Below are positions 1-12,324 of a stretch of 64,000 nucleotides of DNA, piece after piece. The notes under the pieces were generated by a model. The model was not told the origin of the DNA. It saw nothing but the letters and a program-made list of their open reading frames with translations, and ran no database searches. The DNA lies in assembly GCA_963575745.1 (NCBI GenBank), contig CAUYUJ010000754.1, positions 45,769 through 109,768 of the forward strand. The letters are read 5' to 3'. The DNA comes from Prorocentrum cordatum (Eukaryota > Sar > Dinophyceae > Prorocentrales > Prorocentraceae). The first letter of the stretch is position 1. Each line of letters starts with the position of its first letter. A program made the position numbers and the translations under genes.

Positions 1-1084
<1,084 letters not shown>

Positions 1085-1660
1085 TTCAAGATGGCACAAG
1101 CTGACTCCTAGATGGCCCCACATATCCTAAGATAGCCTCCAAGACAGCACAAGACAGCCCAAGATAGCTCAAGACTGCCTCTGGCATGCCTCCAACAGGC
1201 CACAAGACCACCAGAGACGGCTCCAATAGGCCACGTAGTGTCTAAAAGATACCCCAAGAAACAAAATCCGTCAAAAGCCATTGGATCATTAATCAGTGTT
1301 ACTTATCGCCGTTTCGCTTCCGATTGGCGTGTGAGGCCTCAAGATGGTCCCAAGATCGCACAAGAGCGACCCAAGAAGGGCCCAGAAGAGGTCCAACAAG
1401 TCTCCAAGAACGCCTAAGATCTCCTCAAAAGGGCCCTATGGGGTCACCATGCGGACCCTATGTGGGACTTACGAATGGGCCGTGCTAATCCGCGCTGCCC
1501 TCTGATTTGATCGATGGCCCCCAGATTGGCCGCAACATGGCCAGAAAGCCACCCAAGAGGGTCCCAAGAGAGCCCCAAGGGAACCCAAGCGGCTTCCAAA
1601 AAGGCACCAAGAGAGCTCGAAAGTTGCTCCGACCGGCCTCCAAGAGGCTCCAAGGCGCAC
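1085..1660 (+). repeat. CAAGA/GGCC phased repeat block 1
   Basis: Degenerate units of the form CAAGAxGGCCC recur about every 10-12 bases, for example at 1130-1240 and 1530-1640. This is the first block of a family seen about twelve times in the window. Open frames rich in Pro, Lys and Arg (or Gly, Leu and Trp on the other strand) result from the unit and are not taken as genes. Confidence 0.75.
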
Positions 1661-2415
1661 ACAGCTTCACTATTGCTTGCCTCGCTGTTCCACTCTATAC
1701 GTGTACAGCCGCCCTTTATCACAATAGCTCGACTGAGCATCCTTTCTCGATGGGCGTGTTGGGATACGCGAAACGTCAAGAGCTTCTAACAGTTACACGG
1801 ACGGAGAGCGAATCGTGTTCGAAAATTTGGTGTTCGTCTCAGCGCCGCGCAAACTCTTCATAAATATTCCCGAGAATTACAAGGATGGAGGGCAGAGCGT
1901 CGTCAGCAAGTACCACTCGGACTAGCGACGCGCATTTTCGCCTTAACACTACAGGCGTTAGAGGCATGGGCGGCCTCTCGCCTTAACCACGCATGCTCGC
2001 CTTCCAAATCCAACAGATAGAAGGATGGCAGGCGACTCCTTTTCAGAACGGGGCGGTCGCTCGACTATCCCTGATACGTGATTACAACAAGTATGAAACT
2101 GCGTAGCCGCTTCACGGATGGAAGCGCTCGATGTTTGCAGCAGACGGATTGTCGCTGGAACACTAAGGTGTATACACCAACTGCACGCATGGAGGACGAT
2201 TTATCTCCGAAGCGAGGCTATCACTGGACTGTTCCTTGAGCGCGCTTGTCCTTAAAAGCTCTGCCCTGAACGAAAGGCTAACAAGGCGGTCGTCTTTCCA
2301 GGGGGTGCTTCCTGCAGTGAAAAGGGAAGCTTGTAGAGGGTTAGCGAGGACGGGACTTGGGACGGGAAGATGTGTTGGACAATAGTTGATGCATCCTGGG
2401 TTTACTCTGGTGAGA
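1661..2415. other. Unique sequence without a recognisable gene
   Basis: Repeat-poor DNA. The longest frames are under 140 codons and have no recognisable domain. GGGATACGCGAAAC at about 1760 recurs in similar form near 13626 and 43638, in two cases just beyond a CAAGA/GGCC block, so it may mark a block edge. Confidence 0.4.
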
Positions 2416-2416
2416 T

Positions 2417-2716
<300 letters not shown>

Positions 2717-2737
2717 AGGGCGCGCCGCTGGATGTCC

Positions 2738-2990
2738 CCAGGGGGGGGACCCCCCCTTTCCCCGATCCGTCGTCGGGGACCCCCCGTTTCCCGGTCCGTC
2801 GTCGGGACCCCCCCCCCCCCCCCTCCTGTTCCCGGTCCGTCGTCGGGAAAACCCCCCCCTCCCTTTCAAAAGGGGGGGGGTCGAACCACCCCACCCCCTT
2901 TGGGCTCGAAATTCGAACAACCCCCCCACCCCCCCTTTCGTCACGCCGCCCACTGACTCCAGAACCCGCCCCCCCCCCCCCTCCCACCTC
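2738..2990. repeat. Tandem G-run/C-run module with TTCGAA
   Basis: Three to four imperfect units contain CCGTCGTCGGG followed by long C runs, then a G run leads into TCGAAC and CGAAATTCGAAC before C-rich sequence. It borders the TCACTAC satellite on its left. A related module (4425-4560) borders it on the right. Confidence 0.7.
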
Positions 2991-3034
2991 TAAGCCTTAA
3001 CCCCGGACCCTAAACCAAACCGCCAACACTAGCC

Positions 3035-4390
3035 ACAAACAGTACTCGATACTCACTATTTACTACCCACTACCCACTACTATTCACTGCTTACTGCTCA
3101 CTACAACCAACTCACTACTCACTACTCACTACTATACTCACTGCTCACTACTCACTACCCACTACTCACTGCCCACTAGTCACTACTCACTACTCACCGC
3201 TCACTAAACACTATCCACTACGCACTACTCACTACTCACTACTCACTACTCAGTACTCACTTCTCACAACTCACTACTCTCTACTCGCTACTCCCTACAC
3301 AGTACCCACTACTCACTACTCACTACTCACTACTCACTACTCACTACTCGGTACTCGGTACTCGCTACACGATACACACTACTTACCACCCACTACTCAC
3401 TACTCACTACTCCCTGCTCCCCGCTCTCACCTCACTACACACCACTCACTACTCATGACTCACTACTCACTACTCACTACTCAATACACAATTACTCACA
3501 ACTCACTACTCACTACTCACTACTCGCTACTCCATACTCGCTACTCGCCACTCAATACTCCCCACCCACCACCCACTACTCACTACTCACTAGTCACTAA
3601 CCACTACTCACAACACAACACTCCCCACCTACTAGTCACTAGACACTACTCACCACTTACTACTTACCACTCACTATTCACTACTGAGTACTCACTACCC
3701 ACTACCCACTATTCGCTACCTACTTCTCACATACCACTACTTTCTATTCACTATTCCCTACTCCCTGCTCACTACTAAGTAATCACTGCTCACTACTCGC
3801 TACTCCCGGCTTGTTACTGACTACTCACTATTCAATTCTGCCGACTCACTACTCACTACTCGCGACGCCCTACCCAGTACTCGCTTCTCACGGCTCTCTA
3901 CTCGCTACTCCCCACTCGCTACTCACTTCTCACTACCTACTACCCACTATTTACTACTCACTACCCACTACTGACTACTCACTACTCACTACTCACTGGT
4001 CACAACTCACTTCTGCATACCCACTACTCGCTACTGTCTACTCACTACTCACTAAACACTACTCACTACGCACTACTCAATACTCGCTACTCACTACTAT
4101 CTACTCTCTACTCACTACTCACTACTCACTACGCACTACCCACTACCCACTACCATCCTACTCACTACTCACCACCGACTCCTCGCTACCCACTACTCAC
4201 TACTACTCCGTACTCCCTACTTCCTACTCAGTACTCACTACTGATTACTCAGTACGCACTACTCATTACTTACTAATCGCAACTCACTGCTCCCTACTCA
4301 CTACTCACTACACACTACTCACTATTCGCTACTGTCTATTTACTACGAATTACTCCTCAATCACTATTCCCTACTCCAAACTCCTTACCC
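3035..4390. repeat. TCACTAC 7-bp satellite
   Basis: About 1.35 kb of imperfect 7-bp units (TCACTAC, with CCACTAC, TCGCTAC and TCAATAC variants). Frames of Tyr, Ser, Leu and Thr result from the unit and have no domain. The unit differs from the TTTAGGG-type telomere repeat expected in dinoflagellates, so this is an internal satellite. Confidence 0.93.
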
Positions 4391-4424
4391 ACCTTCTCCG
4401 TCGCAGAAAGGAGCAGCGGGAGAG

Positions 4425-4560
4425 GCCCCCTCCCCGGCGCTCTGTCTGGCGCAAGGGGGGGGGAGGGGGGGGAAGGGGGTTCGAACTCCCCCTTTCCCCT
4501 TTCCAGCGCCAAAGGGGGAGGGGGGGTCGCAAATATCACCCCCCCTTTCTAATTACAGGG
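4425..4560. repeat. G-run-TTCGAA-C-run module
   Basis: G runs lead into GGGTTCGAACTCCCCC, followed by GCGCCAAAGGGGGAGG and another C run. The core is palindromic, so the single strand could form a hairpin and the G runs could form quadruplexes. It sits exactly between the TCACTAC satellite and a CAT array. Confidence 0.65.
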
Positions 4561-4578
4561 TCCACCAGTGGCTCGCTT

Positions 4579-5175
<597 letters not shown>

Positions 5176-5199
5176 CCACGATCCTCATCACCATCAACG

Positions 5200-5590
5200 C
5201 GCGACAGGGCGGCTGCTGCGCGATGGCGCGAAGGACAGGCTGCTTTCGCGGCGAGCGGGCGACTGGCGCACGACAGGGGGCCGCGGCGAGCTGGCGGCCG
5301 CCGCGGTGCCTCCGCGTCCAGCGTCAGCAGCGCGGCGAACACGCCGTCGCCGTCCCAGCCCGCCAGCCACGCCAACGTGCAGGGCTGGCCCGCCTCCTGC
5401 GGACAGTCCCGCCACGCGCCTCGGCAGACGCGGGCGCCGCTGCTCGGAGGCTTCGGGGGCGCCTGCCCCCAGGCGTCATCGTCGCAGTCGTCGTCGCCGT
5501 CGTCGTCGCAGCCGTCGCCGTCGTCGTCGTCGCAGGCGCCGCCGCCGCCGTCGCCGTCGTCACCACCCGTGTCTAGTGCCTCGGTTTCCC
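5200..5590 (-). CDS. Candidate Cys-containing, Asp-rich coding segment, function unknown
   Basis: A minus-strand frame stays open from about 6083 to 4947. Its central part (about 5560-5210) is not simple repeat. It reads as a Cys- and Trp-bearing segment (CRGAWRDCPQEAG, then LAWLAGWDGDGVFAALL) with GC-rich third positions. Asp runs encoded by GAC/GAT microsatellite lie on both sides. No family is recognised. It may be a genuine exon in a large-intron gene or a chance frame in GC-rich DNA. Ends are uncertain and no clear splice sites were fixed. Confidence 0.3.
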
Positions 5591-6190
5591 CGTTCGGGTG
5601 GGGGGGGGGTAGACGGAGGCGGCAGGGGGCAGTGGAGAGGGAGCGGGCGGAGAGGGAGGGGAGACGGAGGGTGCAGAGGGCACGGGAAGGGGGAAGCGAG
5701 GGTGGGAAAGGGTGGATAGGGGGGGGAGATGGAGGGACAAGGGACAGAGGGGGAGAAGCGGAGAGGAATGAGAGGACTGTGGAAGGCAGGCAGGGGGAGG
5801 GCACCCCTCCACCTCTCCCCCTGTCCGCACTCCCAATCCCACACCACGGCCCCCATTCTTCTCCCCAGACCCCTTTGCACCGATCCTCTTCCCTCCCCCT
5901 TCCCTTACAAACATCACGTCCCCCTGAAAGAGAACACGAGGGGGAGGAAGGGGGATGGGGTAGATACACAGTACGGGAGAAGCAAAGGAAAAAGGAACAA
6001 TGAAGAGAGCTCCTCCTCCCCCTCACTGATCGTGGGTATTCTGCCTCATTATCTTCCCCCTCTTGGGAGAAATACCTTGTCAATCAGCCTTCCAGAGAGC
6101 GCACGACGCGAGAGCAAGCGGTGGCACCATCGGCGAGGGCGGGGCAGCCTGTGACGACGCGCCAACTCTTGGGGATCGGAACCTGGGCGC
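5591..6190. other. Purine-rich (AGGGGG) intergenic DNA
   Basis: Strand-asymmetric G/A-rich sequence from about 5595 to 5990, then unique DNA. No gene-like frame other than the upstream continuation of the Asp-rich minus-strand frame. Confidence 0.45.
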
Positions 6191-6199
6191 CACATCTCA

Positions 6200-6498
6200 A
6201 TCCCTCTTCTCTCTCTCTCTCTCCTTCTCCTTCCGTCCCTCTCTCTCTCTCTCGCGCACAAACACATACAACACAAACTCCAGCACACAAACAAACAAAC
6301 AAACAAACGACACACACACAGACAGACAGACACACAGACACAGACACAGACACAGACACAGACACAGACACAGACACAGACACAGACACAGACACAGACA
6401 CAGACACAGACACAGACACAGACACAGACACAGACACAGACACACACCCAGACACACACACTTACACACACACACTCACACACACACACACACACGCA

Positions 6499-6559
<61 letters not shown>

Positions 6560-6628
6560 ACGCACACACACACATACACATACACACACACACACACGCA
6601 CGCACGCACGCACGCACGCACGCACGAA

Positions 6629-6672
<44 letters not shown>

Positions 6673-6673
6673 C

Positions 6674-6712
<39 letters not shown>

Positions 6713-6779
6713 AAAACAAATACACATTCACACACACACACGCACAACAAAAAACAAGCACACACATACACACACACAC

Positions 6780-6820
<41 letters not shown>
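6200..6820. repeat. Compound CT, CAGACA, CA, CACG and TA microsatellite
   Basis: Ordered blocks: CT (6205-6255), AAAC (6290-6308), CAGACA (6320-6442), CA with CACG blocks at 6495-6520 and 6595-6660, and pure TA at 6786-6819. Cys/Val and His/Thr frames are repeat translations. Confidence 0.95.
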
Positions 6821-6821
<1 letters not shown>

Positions 6822-7360
6822 CGCGGCGCGGCAGCGGCAATCCGCTCGCGCGAGTAGCAACACCGGGTTACGGAGTCGCGAAGAAAGACGGGAGATGGGG
6901 GCCGGAGAGAGGGGACAGGAGCGCGGGGGCACTCTCACGCAGGAGGGCCGCGGGTAGCGCGCGTGGGGCGGCCAGGCTGATGGGCCGCCCCTGGCAGCGG
7001 CGCGGCGTCACGACGCACCCAGGGGAGGGGCCAGCAACCACAGTGCGGGCGAGGCCCACCAAGGAGGGGGGGCGGGAGCAGCAAGCGGCCAGCATGCCGG
7101 AGCCCCCGGGCGAAGGGGGGGGGCAGCAGCGCGGGCGCACGGCAGCGGGCTGGGGGCGCGTGTGCGTCCGGCGCTGCGGCGGCCGCGGGGGCGGACCCTG
7201 GGCGGGGTAGCGGGCAGAGCCCTGGCGCGGCGCCACTGAGTAGCGGGGCGGTGCAAGCCGCACAGGGGCGAGATAGCGAGGGCGAGCGGTGGAGAAGCGG
7301 ACGCCATCCTAAGGCCAGCGCACGGCATCACAGCCTGGGACGTGGCGGTGCCCAGTGCAA
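6821..7360. other. GC-rich unique sequence
   Basis: About 540 bases of high GC. A minus-strand frame (7263-6868) contains a somewhat protein-like part, but start, splice sites and family are all unclear, so no gene is called. Confidence 0.4.
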
Positions 7361-7367
7361 GTGGCAA

Positions 7368-7632
7368 CACACACAGACATACATATATACAGACATACAG
7401 ACATACAGACATACAGACATGCAGACATACAGACATACTGACAAGCAGACAAGCAGACAAGCAGACATGCAGACATGCAGGCATACAGACATACAGACAT
7501 ACAGACATACAGACATACAGACACATATACATACATACGCACAGACAGACAGACAGACAGACAGACAGATGGACGGACGGACGGACAGACAGACAGACAG
7601 ATAGACAGACAGACTGACTGACTGACAGACAT
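7368..7632. repeat. ACAT/ACAG tetranucleotide microsatellite
   Basis: ACAT units alternate with ACAG, with GACG substitutions at 7568-7585 and TGAC at the end. A similar mixture occurs at 18495-18640. Confidence 0.95.
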
Positions 7633-7639
7633 ACATACC

Positions 7640-8549
7640 GTTTCGACGTCGCGGCCCTGCGCGCAGAGACAACGCGGAGAAAGTCTGGAGCAGCAGCGAT
7701 CGTGCGCGCGTGTCTAGAGCGGCCGAGCCCTCAAGGCCACATGGGAGCCAGCAGCAGCTGCTGGCCGTAAGCCATCTGGGCGTGGGATGACGAGGGGGTC
7801 AAGCGAGGGGGGGGTGAACGAACGAACTACGAGACGACGTAGTGAGCCGAGGAACGACAGGGGGAGCGAGGGCGACAACAGCAAGCGTGACCGACATGGC
7901 TGGATGAAACAACATTGCAAGCACAAGCGTAAAACTCGCCGGCCCAACGGGCCAAAGGCGTGCTAAGATCTCCGGTAACTACTGAAAAATATTTCTAGTT
8001 CGCGCGCGCGGGGCGGCCCCTGGGGGGCCCCGGACGAGAAGTACCCTGGCCGATCCCCGGCTGACCCCCGGGCGATCCCCAGAAGGGAGGCTATTTTTCG
8101 CCACCCCTCACGAGGATCGTGGCCTCCGAGGGGGGGGGCTGCAATCGACTCCCCCCCCTCCCGCCCCAAGGGGCCCCCCAAAGCCCCCCAAGAGGCCCCA
8201 GGGGGGTTCAATGCGCCGCCTAGGAGCCCCAAGACGCTCCCAAGAAGCCCCCAAGAAGCCCCCAAGACGGCCCCGAGAGGCTCCAAATAGCGCTCCAGGG
8301 CCGGCGGAATGAGCGAAGCGATTAAATGACTACAGCAAATGCCAGGGCCAGCAGAAGCGTGTAGAAGGGCATGGCCAAACGGGCCAAAAAACCTGCAGTG
8401 ACGGCGGGGATTTCGCCAAAACCGCAGCGGCAAGGCTGCAGCGCCGGTAAGCTCGCTGGGGCGCCGGAAACGCGGCGAACGGGAGGGCTGGCCAGAGAAA
8501 AGCGACTGGCGCCACAGACGGGATCCCTGGACGAGGAGAAAGGACGAGA

Positions 8550-8584
<35 letters not shown>

Positions 8585-8740
8585 ATCAAAGAGAAACACA
8601 CATTTTTAGCGTCGCGGCCACACGCGCATCGACGCGGCCGAGGCAGTCGGAGAAACGCCCAGAAGCCGCCGAGGCAGCCGAACCAGCCGGGGACTCACGC
8701 AGCCAGGCGAGGAGAACAGGTATCATCCATGAGGAACCAC
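7640..8740. other. Mostly unique DNA with a short CAAGA/GGCC block
   Basis: 8160-8290 holds a clear phased block (CAAGACGCTCC, CAAGAAGCCCC twice, CAAGACGGCCC: all 11 bases). A CA tract lies at 8552-8580. The remainder shows no recognisable gene. Confidence 0.55.
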
Positions 8741-8818
8741 GAGCGCGTTTCTTTATTTTCGGCGATGACGGGCGTCAGGGGGGGGGGCGGGGGTTATGAC
8801 GTAACACCCCCCCCCGCC
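8741..8818 (+). repeat. Left terminal inverted repeat of foldback copy A
   Basis: GAGCGCGTTTCTTTATTT leads to the palindrome TGACGGGCGTCA, a 10-base G run, GCGGGGG, TTATGACGTAAC and a C run. The order matches the reverse complement of 10625-10710. Confidence 0.75.
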
Positions 8819-8886
8819 GTGTGGCTCCGGCACCACAGCCGCGCCCGCGCGCACGACGACTATGAGCAACGAGCGAAGAGCGACGA

Positions 8887-8889
<3 letters not shown>

Positions 8890-8958
<69 letters not shown>

Positions 8959-8962
8959 AGAG
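8890..8962. repeat. ACG microsatellite inside foldback copy A
   Basis: ACG triplets follow a conserved lead (GCGCGCACGACGAC, then GAGCGACGAGCGACG). The same lead precedes the ACG tract near the right end (10470-10550) in the same orientation, so this part is a direct repeat within an otherwise inverted structure. Confidence 0.85.
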
Positions 8963-8984
8963 CAGCATGTAGGTGGCGACATGC

Positions 8985-9290
8985 CCAACAGCGCTTGTGT
9001 ACACCACAAAGCTTGCGTGCACCACAGCGCGCGTGTACACCACAGCGCATGCGTACACCGCAACAGCCGTGTGCAACGCAGCGCCTGTGTCCTCAGTGCT
9101 TGCGTGCAACACAACGCCAGTGTACACCACAGCAAATGTGTACAGCGCGGCAGCCATGAGCAACACAGCGCCTGTGACCACCACAGTTCTTGCGCGCACT
9201 GCAGCGCCTGTGCTCACCACAGCGCCTCTCTACACCACAGCATCCGCGTGCAACGCAGCGATGGTGTATACCAGTGCCTGCGTGCACAAG
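8985..9290 (-). repeat. 18-bp tandem array, left arm of foldback copy A
   Basis: About 17 units matching the reverse complement of GGTGTACACAGGCGCTGT. Each unit carries the palindrome GTGTACAC and the short inverted pair CACAG/CTGTG. It is preceded by AGCATGTAGGTGGCGA. Since 18 is a multiple of three, long frames with a six-residue repeat arise on both strands; I do not treat them as genes. Confidence 0.85.
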
Positions 9291-9565
9291 ACGAATAGAA
9301 GGAGCATGTAGGAGAAGATCTTCTGCGGACAGCTAAACGCCACGCCGGGGAGATGCTGACAATAGACTGCGACGTTTTTCCTTCCCCCCTCTTCGTCCTC
9401 CTCCTTTTCTTCCTCCTCTTCTCCTCTTCCCACACCCTTCCCCCCTGTCGTGCGGGTCGGCGCTACGGCGCACGTGCGCATCTCAGCGTGCGCACCCCAG
9501 AATGGTCTATTAAATCTGTCCGCTTGGTTTTCGGACGGCCAATTTTGCTGGAGCCTCCTGGACGC

Positions 9566-9875
9566 AGGTGGGAGGCGTTAGGATTTTGTTTATCATGTGG
9601 GCGCGACTTTAAGCCAAGCGCACAGACAAGGCCTCAGCCAGCAAGCAGTCGACCTCTTCAGAGAACGCCGAAACAAAGGTGTAAAGGTACAGCCTACAAA
9701 TTTGCAATCAAGGTAGCATCAGTTACCTCTCGCCGCCCGAATCGGTCTTCAACTGTACCCCCTGGGTGAAACGCTGCGTCTTCGGCGTTGAAGCACAAAC
9801 ATGAGCAACAGATAGCAATCGAGCAGGAGCTGATGCGCCTAAGTCGCCCTCGGCGAAGGTGGGAGGCGTTAGGAT
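9566..9875. mobile_element. 272-bp insertion flanked by 19-bp direct repeats, inside copy A
   Basis: AGGTGGGAGGCGTTAGGAT occurs at 9566-9584 and again at 9857-9875. Copy C has a single related site (AGATGGGATAAGTTAGGGT, about 49225) running straight into the same downstream sequence (GATGCGGGCGGACTCGGGAG). Copy C therefore represents the empty site and copy A carries an insert. A 19-bp duplication and a short A-rich end on the minus strand suggest a SINE-like retroposon; no tRNA-type promoter boxes were recognised. Confidence 0.65.
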
Positions 9876-10029
9876 GATGCGGGCGGACTCGGGAGGACTC
9901 GTAGATACCAGCGGCGCTTCTTTTTCCATAAGATTTCCCCTTCCGAATCATATATAAAACAATTGTTTTCTGTGGAATCCACAAGCGCCCCATTCTGTCA
10001 TAAGGATTCTTTCTCAAATTCTATATGCG

Positions 10030-10335
10030 ACAGTGGTGCTCTGTTGCACACGGCTCCTATGGTGCACACAGGCGCCGTGGTGTACACAGGCGCTGTAGTG
10101 CACGCAGGCATCGTGGTGTACACTGGTGATGTGTTACACACGGCTGATGTGGTGTACGCAGGCGCTGTGGGGTACACAAGCGGTGTGGTGCCAGCAGGCA
10201 CTGCGGCACACACTGACGCTGTGTTGCACGCGGCTGCTGTGGTGTACGTAGATGGTGTGGTGTACACAGGCTGCGTGGTGCATGCAAGAACTGTGATTTA
10301 CACAGGCGCTGTGGCACAAATCGCAACCTACATGC
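10030..10335 (+). repeat. 18-bp tandem array, right arm of foldback copy A
   Basis: About 16 consecutive 18-bp units (GGTGTACACAGGCGCTGT and variants), the reverse complement of the left arm, ending in CCTACATGCTG, which mirrors the AGCATGTAGG lead of the left arm. The two arms could pair into a stem of roughly 300 bp. Confidence 0.85.
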
Positions 10336-10520
10336 TGCCGTCCTCGGTCATTACTAGGCATTCACAGACGCCGCCGGCGCGAAACGCTACGTCATCGGCC
10401 CCCTCCAACAACATCCCTTCCAAATGATTGCCGTCATCGGCCCGGAATAAGAAAACAGGCTCCAGCCGCGTCCGCGCCCACGACGACGATGAGCGACGAG
10501 CGACGAACGACGAGCGACGA

Positions 10521-10551
<31 letters not shown>

Positions 10552-10624
10552 AAGCGGACCAGCTATGCGACTTCCTATGCGGACACCTATGCGGATCCCG
10601 ATGGTCACGGCGGCAGTGCCCGGG

Positions 10625-10710
10625 GCGCACTGGGGGGGGAACGTTACGTCAAAAGGGGGGGGCGGGGGCGATGACGCCCGTCATGCGCCAAGCATTGAAG
10701 AAACACGCTC
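10625..10710 (-). repeat. Right terminal inverted repeat of foldback copy A
   Basis: Contains ACGTTACGTCA, a G run, GATGACGCCCGTCATGC and AAGAAACACGCTC, in mirror order to the left end. Confidence 0.75.
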
Positions 10711-11370
10711 CACGCTGTGCGGGCGTCACTCGGGGGCAGCCAGGAGAGACGAAGAACTGGGAAGCTACCAACAAGGGAGCGACCATAAGGGAGTGGGACA
10801 ACAGGCAAAATACGAGGGCGCACCGACACGGCAGTGACAGACCTCAAGGCACCGACGGCGCAGCGAGGACGATCGACCAACAGGGCGACAGTATATACGC
10901 ACACACACATTCACAAACAAACACACTTTCCACTCCTGAGGCGAAGCGATCGTGTCTCAGCTCGCGAAGCGTCCGGCGCCGACGTGGGGCTCTCGTCGCA
11001 CTCAGCGGACGAGGAAGAAGCACTTGACGTGACTCTACTATACGTCCTAGCCTATATCGTGAAGTCTATGCGAACTACAAGCTTCTGTACTGGCTGCGTT
11101 CGGAAACATACGGTACGTGGAGACGAGCAGGATGAGCTCCACGTAGCCAACGACACCCTGGAATACGTGTGTGTATATAGATCTGTATATACGAATGTAT
11201 GCGTGTATGTCCCTCTGCCGTCCACGCTCCTGATCCACCAAAACGCTCCTGGTTGTTCGACCTCGACCCGGCACTGCAAATCATGCCTCTACTTGCAGCT
11301 GCTGCGACACTAAATCTTCAGCGGCGAGGGCTGAGCTGAGACGTCCCAGTAACCTCCTGGCTTCCCCCCC
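10711..11370. other. Unique sequence without a recognisable gene
   Basis: Repeat-poor DNA between copy A and a CT-rich block. Open frames are short and domain-free. Confidence 0.45.
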
Positions 11371-11374
11371 TCTC

Positions 11375-11760
11375 TTCTCGTTCTCTCTATCTCTCTCTCT
11401 CTCTCTCTCTGTCTCCCACCAATTCTCGCTACCTGCCAGGTCATACCCTCTATCCCAATTCACATACACACACACAACACACACACCTCCCGACCCTACC
11501 CTGTGCTACACTCACCTGCCCCTCTGTTCCTCTCCCTGACTCCTCTAGCCACTCGCCTTCCTCATTCCCCCGCAGTCCTGCGCAAACCTCCCCCCTAGTC
11601 ATCTAGCCTCACCTCCACCCCTCCCTCTCGCTCTACCTGCCTCCGGCACCCTTGCCTCTGTCTCTCTCTCTCTCTCTCTCTCTGTGTCTGTCTCTCCATC
11701 TCTCCCTCTCTCTCTTTCTCTATTTCTCTCGTGCTCTCGCTCTCTCTCTCTCTCTCTCTC

Positions 11761-11808
<48 letters not shown>

Positions 11809-11835
11809 TCTATATGTATATAGATATGTCGATAT

Positions 11836-11888
<53 letters not shown>

Positions 11889-11983
11889 TGTCTCTCTCGC
11901 GCTCTCCTCTATATATCCTCCCTCTCCCTCTCTCTCTCTCTCGCTCTCGCGTCATGTTGATTGTTCTCTCTCTCTCTCTCGCT

Positions 11984-12024
<41 letters not shown>

Positions 12025-12212
12025 ATATATATGTGCATATGTACAAATACGCATGTAACTATATATATACACTGTTATGTATACACAGATCTCTCTCCCT
12101 GTACCTATACCTATATATGTATCTTCATGTCTATATTTCTCTCTCTCTCTCTATCTCACTCTCTGTCTCTCTCTCTCTCTCTCACTCGCTCTCCCGGTAC
12201 ATCTCTCTCTGT
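11375..12212. repeat. CT and TA compound microsatellite
   Basis: CT tracts at 11385-11415, 11660-11810, 11925-12022 and 12138-12190, with TA tracts at 11835-11884 and shorter ones later. Leu/Ser and Arg/Glu frames are repeat translations. The interval 11430-11650 is unique. Confidence 0.93.
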
Positions 12213-12324
12213 TTCCCTTTTGTTTGCCAGCGTGGACCCCAAACAGTGCGTTTCCACCGTGACCCCATTGCACGTTGAGACGTGATTAGTGCCAAATTAT
12301 GTCTGGTAGGGCGCTTCGGATTCT

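Larger units (their letters stand above)
8741..10710. mobile_element. Foldback-type element, copy A
   Basis: About 1.97 kb bounded by imperfect terminal inverted repeats. The left end has GTTTCTTTATTTTCGGC, then ATGACGGGCGTCA, a G run and ATGACGTAAC. The reverse complement of the right end reads GTTTCTTCAATGCTTGGC, ATGACGGGCGTCA, a C run and TGACGTAAC. Inside are two ACG-rich segments in direct orientation and two 18-bp tandem arrays in inverted orientation, around a spacer of about 0.7 kb. No transposase frame is visible, so it is probably non-autonomous. Architecture resembles Drosophila FB-like foldback elements, whose inverted arms are also tandem repeats; homology to them is not claimed. 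Confidence 0.75.

Noticed and set aside
1750-1785. GGATACGCGAA motif shared by 1.76, 13.63, 43.64 and 51.23 kb
   Set aside because: Only 10-15 bases are shared; too short to call a repeat, though three sites lie near ends of repeat blocks.
3035-4390. Telomeric repeat
   Set aside because: The heptamer is not TTTAGGG-like and the array is internal, with unique DNA on both sides.
9998-10427. A protein of six-residue repeats (VVYTGA type) from the 18-bp arrays
   Set aside because: The same array occurs inverted on the other side of the element, both strands are open, and the period of 18 alone explains the frame.
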